From: CAYSPT01 sp964432985 | GTDB lineage: Bacteria; Muiribacteriota; CAYSPT01 | Assembly: GCA_964432985.1 (NCBI GenBank) | Contig: CAYSPT010000036.1 | Span: forward strand, 1-50,113 | Direction of reading: 5' to 3' | DNA length: 50,113 nt | Part shown: positions 17,399 to 26,400 of the stretch, piece after piece | Position numbering within the stretch: position 1 is the first letter of the stretch | Layout of the letters: every line of letters starts with the position of its first letter | Position numbers and translations under genes: made by a program | The notes under the pieces: generated by a model | Databases searched by the model: none | Seen by the model: the letters and a program-made list of their open reading frames with translations, nothing else | What the model was told of the DNA's origin: nothing

Positions 17399-20071
17399 AT
17401 GGACCTGGACAAACTGAGAAAGCTGGCCGGCAGCCCTGATATGGAAGATCGCATCAGGGCCCTGGGGTGGCTTGAGCAGTGCAACGACACCGATGCCATG
17501 GAGCTCATCAAGCAGGCCACCTACGACTCCGAGCCCGGTGTGCGGTTCCTGGCGAGAAAAGCCTTGAAGAAGCTGAGCAAACAGCTCAACGTGGATGTAT
17601 CCGAGGTGAAGGTGGACAACAAAGCTTTCCTCGGCCAGGTTTTCTCCGAACTGGAATCGGGTGACGAAAAGCAGAAGATCGCCGCCAGCCGCAAGATCCG
17701 GAAGCTGCCGCACCTGGGGGACCTCCATCTCCTATACCACTGCCTTGAAAAAGAAGAGAATCCCCCGGTCATCGTCAGCCTGCTGAAGACTGTTTCAGGA
17801 TTTTCTCCCCCGCGGGATCATCGTTGGCTTCAGCGGTTCATGTTCTTCCAGGATCAGTCGGTACAGGTCCAGGCCGTCAAGACTGCCGAGGTCCTGTATC
17901 CAGGCTCGTTTATGGATTATTACCGCACGATGCTGGATTCGGGCAACCTGATCCTCATCATGGAGACGGCTCCTCTACTGGCCGCCACCGAACGGATCAA
18001 GGTGTTTGACGTAATCAAGGGCTTGCTCAAGGACGCTTCCCCCGCCGTCCGTTTGCAGGGAGTTGATATCCTGGGGCGTATCGCCACGATGGAGGCCCGC
18101 AACCTGCTCACCAAGATGCTCAACGACCGTGACATGGACGTGCGAATCAGGGTGTCCATGGTGGTGGCGGAGGTTGACCTGAAAATCGCCCGGGAGCTGG
18201 AAGAGGAGATACCGGCGCCGCCGGAGGAGGGTGAGGAGCTGTCAAAGAAAAGGCTCAAGGAGATCCTGAAGGACCAGCGGCAGACCATGACCGAGAAGGT
18301 GAAGAAGCAGCGGGCCAACGCCAAGCGGGCCATGGCGGCGGCGGCAGCCGTGTCCGTCATCCCGCCATCCAAGCGTGGGAACCTGGAGTTCTGGAAAGAG
18401 AAGATCACCTATCCCGATTACCAGGTCAGGCTGCAGGCGGTACAGGAAGCGGGTGTCGCAAGTATGGCGCCGCTGCTGCCGTTTCTCCTGACACGCCTGA
18501 AAGAGGAAGACAGCAAGTACGTGCTGGCCAGCCTGGTCAAGGTGGTGGCCAGCCTGGGAGGTTCCCGGGTGGTGGACGACATTAAACCGTTTCTCAGACA
18601 CGATGACGGCCGGGTCCGGGCCAACACCGTGGAGGCCCTGGGCTCCATCGGGATCAAGGACGTGTTCGACCTGCTGCTACCCCTGCTCAACGACGAAGTC
18701 GGCCGGGTGAAGGCCAACACCGTGCAGGTGCTCTGGAGTTTCTCGCAGAAGAAGGTCATCCAGAAGCTTGAAAAGATGGTGGAATCACCCGAGATCTGGG
18801 AGCGGAGTTCCGCCATCTACACGCTGGAGAGAATACCGGTTCCGAGGGTGCTGCCGCTGGTTAAAAAACTGCTCCGCGACAGCAACACCGAAATCAAGGT
18901 CCGGGCGGCGGAGCTGTTCTCTAAAATCGAATCGGGATCCGGCGGAGAGCCGGGAGAGTTGACAGTGGCCGGCTTCCTGGACGAGTTCGACGAGGTCGAG
19001 ACCGAGCTCATGAACATGACGCACCAGGATTACCGCCGCCGGGTCAACGCGGCTCTGACTCTGCACGATATAGGTCCTGCTTCCATCACGCCCCGACTGT
19101 CCAACCTGCTTAAACTGGAAAAGAACGAGTACGTCATCGCCACCCTGGTCAAAACCCTGGGAAAACTCGGTGGAGAAACGGTGGTCGAAGCCCTGAGACC
19201 GTTCCTTGACCACCCCGACAGCCGGGTCAGGGCCAACACCGTGGAGGCCATCGACCTGACCCGAAGCCAGCTCCGTTTTTCGCTGCTGGGCCCCTACATC
19301 CGCGATCCCGACGACCGGGTCAGGGCCAACGCCGTCAAGTCCCTGTGGAAGATCTCCCCTGGCAATACCCGCAAACTGCTGGAGGCAATGATCGGCAGCG
19401 CCAAGCTGAGCGACCGCCTGTTCGCCGTGAAGTGCCTGGAGGTGGTGAGGACACCCGATGCCCTGGCACGGCTGGAGAAGCTCACCGAGCACCAGGCCCG
19501 CGAGGTGGCCGACGCCGCCAGGGAGAGCCTGGAAAAGGCGCAAAATGAAACGTCACTGGTGCCGATGGGGGAAGCCGATGCCCTGACGCTCCAGGTAGCC
19601 GAAGAGGTGGCGGGCGAGTCCGCGGAGGTGCTGAAAACGGGTTCCGACTGGGACAAGCTCAAGCAGGTCATCTCGGAAAACATCGAGAAGCTGGGCAGCG
19701 CCAAGCCCACCGAGGTCTTCGGGGCCCAATCCATCCTGCAGGAACTGGTGGACGAGGCCACCCTGCCGTATGTCGAAGAAATCCTGGACACCGAGAACAA
19801 TCCGGCAATCGTGTTGTCGCTGCTGAAATTCGTGGAGATCAGGGAAGGGGAGAAAGCGGTCTACAAGGCCGTGCCCTACCTGAAAGACAGGAGACCCGAC
19901 ATGCAGCGGAAGGCCCGGGACATCGTCCTGAAGCACGACAAATTAGAGATCAACACCCTGCTGATCAACGACCTCAGGTCGGGCAATCGTAAGATCGAAG
20001 AGCAGGCCATCAAGGCCCTGTGGTTCATCTTCACCTCCCGAATAAAAGAGATGATCGGCCTGCGAAGATGA
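17399..20071 (+). CDS. Large HEAT-repeat protein
   Basis: 890 residues with no signal peptide or membrane segment, so probably cytoplasmic. It consists almost wholly of HEAT/PBS-lyase-like helical repeats. Recurring units such as DPDDRVRANAVKSLWKI, HDDGRVRANTVEALGSIG and NDEVGRVKANTVQVLW occur in at least three groups (about 10-60, 190-260, 330-520 and 560-710). A Lys/Arg-rich charged segment sits near 290-320. HEAT arrays are protein-binding solenoids with no enzymatic activity of their own. Its place straight after three prepilin-like genes suggests a cytoplasmic scaffold for the same machine, or a target of the nearby kinase, whose N-terminus also carries HEAT-like helices. The stop codon lies inside the first REP-like repeat. 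Confidence 0.88.
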   Translation: MDLDKLRKLAGSPDMEDRIRALGWLEQCNDTDAMELIKQATYDSEPGVRFLARKALKKLSKQLNVDVSEVKVDNKAFLGQVFSELESGDEKQKIAASRKIRKLPHLGDLHLLYHCLEKEENPPVIVSLLKTVSGFSPPRDHRWLQRFMFFQDQSVQVQAVKTAEVLYPGSFMDYYRTMLDSGNLILIMETAPLLAATERIKVFDVIKGLLKDASPAVRLQGVDILGRIATMEARNLLTKMLNDRDMDVRIRVSMVVAEVDLKIARELEEEIPAPPEEGEELSKKRLKEILKDQRQTMTEKVKKQRANAKRAMAAAAAVSVIPPSKRGNLEFWKEKITYPDYQVRLQAVQEAGVASMAPLLPFLLTRLKEEDSKYVLASLVKVVASLGGSRVVDDIKPFLRHDDGRVRANTVEALGSIGIKDVFDLLLPLLNDEVGRVKANTVQVLWSFSQKKVIQKLEKMVESPEIWERSSAIYTLERIPVPRVLPLVKKLLRDSNTEIKVRAAELFSKIESGSGGEPGELTVAGFLDEFDEVETELMNMTHQDYRRRVNAALTLHDIGPASITPRLSNLLKLEKNEYVIATLVKTLGKLGGETVVEALRPFLDHPDSRVRANTVEAIDLTRSQLRFSLLGPYIRDPDDRVRANAVKSLWKISPGNTRKLLEAMIGSAKLSDRLFAVKCLEVVRTPDALARLEKLTEHQAREVADAARESLEKAQNETSLVPMGEADALTLQVAEEVAGESAEVLKTGSDWDKLKQVISENIEKLGSAKPTEVFGAQSILQELVDEATLPYVEEILDTENNPAIVLSLLKFVEIREGEKAVYKAVPYLKDRRPDMQRKARDIVLKHDKLEINTLLINDLRSGNRKIEEQAIKALWFIFTSRIKEMIGLRR

Positions 20072-20130
20072 GGGGTCAGGTCTCAACATTTGACAGGGAA
20101 AAATGAGGGGTCAGGTCTCAACATTTGACA
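20068..20130 (+). repeat. Two direct copies of a REP-like 28-bp repeat
   Basis: Identical 28-bp copies at 20068-20095 and 20103-20130 share GGGGTCAGGTCTCAACATTT. Copy 1 includes the stop codon of the HEAT gene (20069-20071); copy 2 ends 15 bp before the next ATG. Similar GGGGTCAGG motifs in other genomes are, as I recall, often linked to REP-associated (RAYT, Y1-type) transposases; none is present here. Confidence 0.85.
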
Positions 20131-20145
20131 TAGCTCGTATATAAT
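20120..20145 (+). promoter_or_regulatory. Possible promoter formed by the repeat
   Basis: TATAAT at 20140-20145 touches the ATG at 20146. A -35-like TCAACA inside repeat copy 2 lies 16 bp upstream. If it is active the transcript would be leaderless, or the gene would start further in. This is weak evidence. Confidence 0.25.
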
Positions 20146-21879
20146 ATGGAAACAACAGGAATATTTTTCGGCTCCGCGGCGATGCTATCCTTCCTGGCTT
20201 TTCTGGCGGGGATGATTACTCCAAAAGCCGCGCTCTGCCTGGTCAGGGGGAGGACACGCTCGTCAATTGCGGTGACCTACAGCGCCGCGGCAGGGATTTT
20301 GATGGTGCTGATATATCTCCTCTTGTGCATGCGGTTCACCGAGGGTACGGGAGTGCTCACTTCCATCGTCCTCTCCGGTTTTGTACTGGTGGTCCTGGGA
20401 CTGGCCAGCGGCCTGGCTGCGCCGGGCGTTTCGGTTTCTTTCGGGGCCGATTCGCGGAAGACCGCGGCCAAACAGTTGGGTGCCGTATTCCTCGTTTTCC
20501 TGGCAGCGGCCATGTTGTTCAACGTCTTTGCCGATAGGGCCGCGAGTCGCAAACGGCCCGAGCACTGCCGTTCCCGGACCCTCAGCGAAAAGGATGATCC
20601 CGATCCGGTGGGGCCCGGCTTCGAAAAGACCGCTTCGGGATTCTACATCCCGGCTTATCTTTCCGGAGCGGACACCAGTGTTTTCGTCAGCTCCTACGAA
20701 CCGTCACCCCGGGATGACATGAAAAAACTCGAGCAGCTGGCCGAGGTCAACAAACACGTCGTTGCAGGTACTCTGGATCTCTACAGGCACGCGGAGATGG
20801 CTCTCCCAACCTCCATGGCTCTTGACCCATTCGAATACTCTGAGGCAACCTTTCGCCAGATCCACGACGCCCACGAGCCGGATTACAGGTTCATCCGCAC
20901 CATTGCCTTCACCCTGGCGGCCGTGGGAGACTTAAGGTTCATGCAGGATGACCGGTCAGCGTCATGGAAATTGTACCGCTCGGTGCTGCTCATGGGGGTT
21001 GATCTAGAGCACGGACTGGGATTCTACCCTTTCTGGCGCCTGCACTCCGCCTCCCTTACCGTGCAGAAGATAACGTTGAAGCGTTTGATCAGGAGGTTCT
21101 ACCGGCGAGATTATACTCCTGTGCAGGAGCGGCACATTCTGTCGGAGATCAGCAGTATCATGCGGATCAAACCGGGGCTGTGGAGGGTGCTGGAAGCGGA
21201 ACGAACGACGTTACATAAATTTGATTTCCTCGTGGATTATCATTTTCTGGCGGAAGGACGGGACCGTTACATAGGGTTTCCCCTCTACAAATTTGCCCGG
21301 AGGCTCCGGGAGATCCCCCTGCTCATGTATACGGGGAGCCGGGCAGAGAAACATTTGAGGCAGATGCTCGAAGCTCTGTACGGTGGATTCGAACGAGGCA
21401 TGAAAGTCGGGTTTCCTCAAGGGATAAAGGTGCTTAACGAAACCGAGCAATTGCACAAGAAACTTAAGGAAACTCCCGGATTTTCAGACAACCTCTTCTC
21501 CCCCGCCCGGAGTTTTGCCCGGACCGCCGTGGCTCTGTATACCACCAACTTCCGCTGGCTGTACCTCCGCGACCGGCACCTGGTGTCACTGTACCGCGCA
21601 TTAAAGCTCATCCATCATATCAACCTGTTTCACGAGAAAACGGGCACTCTTCCCGGCAGCCTGTCGAGTCTGGAGGACCACACCGGCACACCGCTTCCGA
21701 GAGACGCTGTGACGGGAGAGAACTTCGAGTATGTCCCCACCGGAAATACCTCCGGTGGTGATGTCCCTGACGGAATTGTCCCCGGCGGGAGTTCATACTC
21801 CCTGGCGCTCCCTGCCGGCCCGGGTGACCGATCCGCATTGTTCAGCCAGGACGAATGTACTATTGTCGAACCCCGGTAG
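20146..21879 (+). CDS. Polytopic membrane protein with GspG-like C-terminal segment
   Basis: 577 residues. Four hydrophobic segments lie in the first 130 residues (about 9-26, 40-62, 68-91, 106-125). A large, probably soluble region with many Arg, Tyr and His follows. Near the C-terminus (about 490-545) a pattern resembles the soluble core of GspG-type pseudopilins: a helix, HEKTGTLPGSLSSLED, then LPRDAVTGENFEYVPTG and a strand SSYSLALP. No prepilin leader is present. The gene after it has the same layout, so the two may be distant paralogs. Start: the ATG at 20146 has no clear Shine-Dalgarno site; Met13 is an alternative. Function unknown; the context suggests a part of the pilin-like system. 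Confidence 0.65.
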   Translation: METTGIFFGSAAMLSFLAFLAGMITPKAALCLVRGRTRSSIAVTYSAAAGILMVLIYLLLCMRFTEGTGVLTSIVLSGFVLVVLGLASGLAAPGVSVSFGADSRKTAAKQLGAVFLVFLAAAMLFNVFADRAASRKRPEHCRSRTLSEKDDPDPVGPGFEKTASGFYIPAYLSGADTSVFVSSYEPSPRDDMKKLEQLAEVNKHVVAGTLDLYRHAEMALPTSMALDPFEYSEATFRQIHDAHEPDYRFIRTIAFTLAAVGDLRFMQDDRSASWKLYRSVLLMGVDLEHGLGFYPFWRLHSASLTVQKITLKRLIRRFYRRDYTPVQERHILSEISSIMRIKPGLWRVLEAERTTLHKFDFLVDYHFLAEGRDRYIGFPLYKFARRLREIPLLMYTGSRAEKHLRQMLEALYGGFERGMKVGFPQGIKVLNETEQLHKKLKETPGFSDNLFSPARSFARTAVALYTTNFRWLYLRDRHLVSLYRALKLIHHINLFHEKTGTLPGSLSSLEDHTGTPLPRDAVTGENFEYVPTGNTSGGDVPDGIVPGGSSYSLALPAGPGDRSALFSQDECTIVEPR

Positions 21880-21886
21880 CGCTCAT

Positions 21887-21937
21887 TTGCCGACGAATAT
21901 TCTGGTCACCATGAATAATCTCCAACGTATCCGGCAA
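21887..21937. repeat. TTGCCG...CCGGCAA dispersed element, copy 1 (diverged)
   Basis: The element is bounded by TTGCCG and CCGGCAA, with an inner CACCATGAATAATC similar to the elements at 39200 and 49856. It lies just upstream of the gene at 22003. Similarity to the other copies is partial. Confidence 0.4.
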
Positions 21938-21982
21938 TACCAGTTCAGTTAGTATGTTTTCAGGTTGCCCATGGTCTTTAAA

Positions 21983-22003
21983 TACGGTACTATTCGTACC
22001 GTA
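21983..22003. promoter_or_regulatory. Perfect palindrome over a start codon
   Basis: TACGGTAC-TATTC-GTACCGTA. The last base of the right arm is the A of the ATG at 22003. It could be an operator or an RNA hairpin that hides the start; no Shine-Dalgarno site is visible nearby. Confidence 0.6.
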
Positions 22004-23451
22004 TGCCAAACGTATTGCAGGCGCTGATGTGGTTCATGCTGGCCGGCGGATTCATGGGTATCATTACCGGCGGGTTCATGACAGTTGTGACGCTGTACTA
22101 TATCGTGGGAGGCTCCTGGGATGAAGGGGGCTTCCCGTTTATCTACAGCGTCATAGCCGGTATTTTTATCATCGTATTCAGTCACCAGGTGCGCCGGATG
22201 GCGGAGAAACTGGGGGAAGGCAGCGAGCAGGCCCGATATGCTTTCAGCACGCTCACTGGCCTGGCCTGTATCGGCTTTGCCCTGGCATCCATGGGCAACG
22301 TGTTGTTCCTGTCGGGCATCCCCGTATTTCTGGTTTTTACCTGGTCGCTTAACACGGCGGAAGCCCGGGCCTGGTGCAGCGGAACGATACGGAAACGGCC
22401 CCGGGCAACCCCCCGGGTGGCAGGGTGCCTGCTGTTGATTCTGTCAGTACCAATGCTGGTGACCTTCGGTTTTGAGCATTCCGGTATCAGCTTTCTTCGC
22501 TACAAATCCATTCATGCTTATCCAGATAGGTGGCGGATAAAACAGAAAATCGACATTTTGATAGGCACTCTTGTACGCTACAATGCCATGGAGCCTCGGC
22601 CCGCGGTGACGCTCGAAGAGCTGGAAGGCAGATACATTAAAAAAGTGCCGGTGGATCCGTGGGGGAGACCATACTACCTGGACCTCGTGGGTGAGACAAT
22701 TGGTAGCTGCGGTCCCGATGGGAAGCGCGGGACCAAAGATGACATCGCCGTATCCTACCAGTTCGATCCCATTCTGATGGACGTCAAGTTCCTGGATGCG
22801 GGTGTCGTCCCGGTCTGCTTCCCGAACGAACAGGGCATCCTGGTGCACAACGATGAGTGGAGAAACGGACCCAACGGCGCTCCCAACGAGGGCCGGCCCG
22901 GGCCCGGTGACATCATTGAGCTCACCTTTGCTCGGCCGGTGTGGTACGGAAACAAACCATGGAATCCTGCTCACACCGCCTCTCCCGTTGCTGTTGTCAA
23001 TCCTTCCACTGGTGAGATGCTGCCCGCTGAAGCGGATCTCACCGGGCAGATCACCATGGATGATTTCGTCATTACCAATCAAGTGGTACACGGGGACATC
23101 GAAGATTTTGAGATACCCGAAGAGTATTTCCCGTACCTGGTGGGGTTTGATGTTTATTCCATGTACCAGATGGATTTTGATGCGGGAGAAGGCCAGTATT
23201 CACACGTTATTTACATCCCCTGGGGGGAGCCGGATACCGTGCACCTCATCCTGGGCGATGTTCAGACAATTGGAGACAGTGATGGTGATGGTGTGATGGA
23301 ACCACTGACTATCATCACCCCGGGGGAGATGTACCTGAACCTCAATAAAGACAATACCTTCATCGACCGGAAGGCAGATATGAATCCCGTCAAGCCTTCT
23401 GCTCGATCCATGCTGCTCAAGTTTCTACCGGATCGAACAGGAGGAAAGTGA
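22003..23451 (+). CDS. Polytopic membrane protein carrying a GspG pseudopilin-like domain
   Basis: 482 residues. About five membrane segments lie in the first 160 residues (about 8-32, 45-61, 83-98, 100-116, 140-158). Residues about 178-250 then match the soluble core of the type II secretion major pseudopilin GspG: a helix ending VRYNAMEP, LEELEGRYIKKVPVDPWGRP, YY, then CGPDGKRGTKDDI. GspG normally follows a single cleaved prepilin helix; here no prepilin leader exists and the domain sits behind a multispanning anchor. The C-terminal half is probably beta-rich and contains an Asp-rich DSDGDG loop (about 425-430) that may bind calcium. An AGGAGG near its end serves the kinase gene that starts 5 bp downstream. 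Role unknown. Confidence 0.72.
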   Translation: MPNVLQALMWFMLAGGFMGIITGGFMTVVTLYYIVGGSWDEGGFPFIYSVIAGIFIIVFSHQVRRMAEKLGEGSEQARYAFSTLTGLACIGFALASMGNVLFLSGIPVFLVFTWSLNTAEARAWCSGTIRKRPRATPRVAGCLLLILSVPMLVTFGFEHSGISFLRYKSIHAYPDRWRIKQKIDILIGTLVRYNAMEPRPAVTLEELEGRYIKKVPVDPWGRPYYLDLVGETIGSCGPDGKRGTKDDIAVSYQFDPILMDVKFLDAGVVPVCFPNEQGILVHNDEWRNGPNGAPNEGRPGPGDIIELTFARPVWYGNKPWNPAHTASPVAVVNPSTGEMLPAEADLTGQITMDDFVITNQVVHGDIEDFEIPEEYFPYLVGFDVYSMYQMDFDAGEGQYSHVIYIPWGEPDTVHLILGDVQTIGDSDGDGVMEPLTIITPGEMYLNLNKDNTFIDRKADMNPVKPSARSMLLKFLPDRTGGK

Positions 23452-23455
23452 CGGT

Positions 23456-26400
23456 ATGCGCCCGCTGGAAGATCTCGTAGCCGAGCTGAAAAATCCCTCC
23501 GAAGATGCCAGGATCAGGGCGGTCATCAGCTTGATCAGGGTCAATGACGGGCGGGCGGTCAACCATCTCAAGCGGGTTGCCCTGAAAGACGAGAGTCACC
23601 GGGTACGTGAGCTGGCCCAAAAAGGGCTGGCTGGGCGGGACCTGCTGGCCAGGAGAGCGGAGCACCTGGGCGGTATAGAGGCGGGTGTCCCCTTCGAGCA
23701 GGCGCTGAACGAGCTGGAGGTTTCCCGGGAGGATATCTACGGAGCAGCCACCATGGTCACGCCGCCCGGGGAAGAACAGCCCGAGGGAAAACTGTCCGAA
23801 GAGAACCTGGACGGGGAAGCACCGGAAGATGATAAAAAGGTTCCACTGCAGGACCCAACTCCCGGCCCTGAAAACACCCGGTCCCGGTACGTGCTGACCG
23901 GCAAGGTGGGCAGCGGCGGGATGGGCGCTATCCTCAACGCCTTCGACACCACCATCCAGCGGGAAGTGGCCATGAAGGTGATCACCAGCGAGCTGGAGTC
24001 ATCACGCAAGTTTATCGACCGCTTCATCAAGGAAGCCCGGGTCCAGGGCCGTCTCGAGCACCCCAACATCTGCCCGATCCACGAGCTCGGGGTAGATGAA
24101 AAGGAGCACGTCTACTTCACCATGAAGATGGTGCAGGGGACTTCCCTGTCCTCGATGATACGATCATCGGATGTGGGAGGGGAGGAGGTCTTGGGAGGGG
24201 AGAGTACTTCCGGAGGAGAGGAAGCCCCCGATGCCCACCGGCAGACCGAACTTCTGAACGTGTTCCTGAAGATCTGCGACGCTCTTTCGTTTGCACATTC
24301 CCGGGGGATCATCCACCGCGACATCAAGCCGGACAACATCATGGTGGGAGATTTCGGTGAGGTCTACGTGATGGACTGGGGGCTGGCCAAGATTATCGGG
24401 GAAGGTGAAAGCGAGAACAGCAGGGCCGGGCTGTTCATCGCGCGCAGGCTCGGAAACGAGCACGGCATGAAGACCATGGCTGGTTCAGTGGTGGGGACGC
24501 CGGCCTATATGCCCCCCGAGCAGGCCCGTGGCGAGGTGGACACCATGGACCAGCGCTCCGACATCTATTCGCTGGGCGCGCTGCTGTACGAGCTTCTTAC
24601 CCGCCGGGTACTGTTCACCGGAAAATCTCCCTGGGACGTGCTGAGCCGAATCAGCCGGGAAGCGCCGCCGCTGCCCTCGCAGCAGTGCGTTGCCGGGACC
24701 ATTTCGCCGGAGCTCGATTCCATCGTGATGAAGTGCCTGGAGAAGATGAAAAAGAACCGCTACGAGAGCGTGCAGGACCTGAAACGCGACGTTGAACTGT
24801 ACCTTTCAGGCCGGCCTATCGAAGCCATGGAGTACAGCCTGTGGCAGGTGGCTGCCAAGTGGGTGGCCCGCAACAGGGTCCTGGCCTCCAGCGTGCTTGC
24901 CGTCCTGCTGGTGCTCCTGGCTTCGTTTGTCGTGTCCTACGTGCGGATATCCGCGTCTGAATCGGAAGCCATCAAGCAGCGCGACGAAGCCCGGCTTCAG
25001 CGCACCCTGGCCCATCACCAGCGGGAAATCGCCGAAGACCGGCACCTGAAGGCAACGGCAAACGAACAGAAAGCGCTGCTCAACCTGGCCTTGATACGCG
25101 AGGAGCGCCGGGAGATAGAAGAAGCGATAGCCTTGTACGATTCGGTACGGGAAGAAATGACCCGAACAGGCACCGGCGTCGACCGCTTCATCGATCTCAT
25201 TAAATGGCGGGCGCGGTACAACAAGGGGAGTCCGGTGTGGGAGGTACGCGCCATAGAGAATCCCGTTGAAGTGCCGTGTCGTGCCATCTGTTACACTCCC
25301 GACCGACAGCTGGTGGCCCTTTGTCACAATGACCGGACTATCAGGCTTCACGACGCCGTCACCGGGCGTCTGGAGCATAGCTTTTCCTGGAAGGGGGAGC
25401 ACGGGCTGTGCCTGGCTGTGAGCCCGGACAGCGCGTATCTGGCCTGTGGAACCGCCGGCCGGGCTATCCGGGTGTGGGACCTTCGCACCCGGCGTGCACA
25501 CGCCGTTCTGCGGGACCCATCCATCCCCGACGGTAAAGCGCATCTCGGTCCCGTCTTTTCCCTGGATTTCAGCCCCGACAGCGCCCTGCTGGCATCAGCC
25601 GGCGATGTGGTAATCAGGCTCTGGAACGTCCGGGACGGGACCTATAATCGGTCTCTCTGGGGGCACCTGGAGGAGGTCAACGCCGTGGCGTTCAGCCCCG
25701 ATGGGAAATCCCTGGTTTCGGGGGGGCGGGAAAAGAAAGTATGGCTGTGGAATGTTCAGCGCGGCCAACCTGAGAAGATCCTGTTCGAGCACCGGGACCG
25801 GATCAAGGACCTGGTTTTCAGCCCCGACGGCACACTGCTCGTTTCCGCCAGCAACGATTCCACCATCAAGCTCTGGGACACTGTGAACAGCCGGGTGCTG
25901 GCCACGTTGAGAGGTCACCAGAGGCCGGTTAAGTCGCTGTCATTCAGTTCCGACGGCCGGACGCTGGTGTCCGGGGGCGAGGACGGGTCCGTCCGGTTCT
26001 GGGACATCAAAGAGCAGGACATCATCGCCGTGATGAAAGACCCGCTGGGACCCATCCTGTCCGTCGCTTATCACCCCGACGGGAAAACCGTTGCCTCGGG
26101 CGGGGCGAGCGAATCGGTGCGGATTCGATCTCTTGACAGGGAACGGCTGGTGCGCCGGCTCGATACCGCCGGTTACCGGGTTTTCCGGGTGGCGTTCAGC
26201 CCGGACGGGAACACTCTGGCCGTAGGGACCCGGGGCCCCACCATCGTTCCCGTTATCCTTTATGATGTACGGTCGTGGACGGCGATTGCCAACTTCCAGG
26301 GACATGGCGGCCGGGTCCGGGGACTGGCCTTCAGCCCCGACGGCTCCACCATCGCCTCGGTGGGCAATGCGGGTTTGATGAATGTCAGCAGTGTCGAGCA

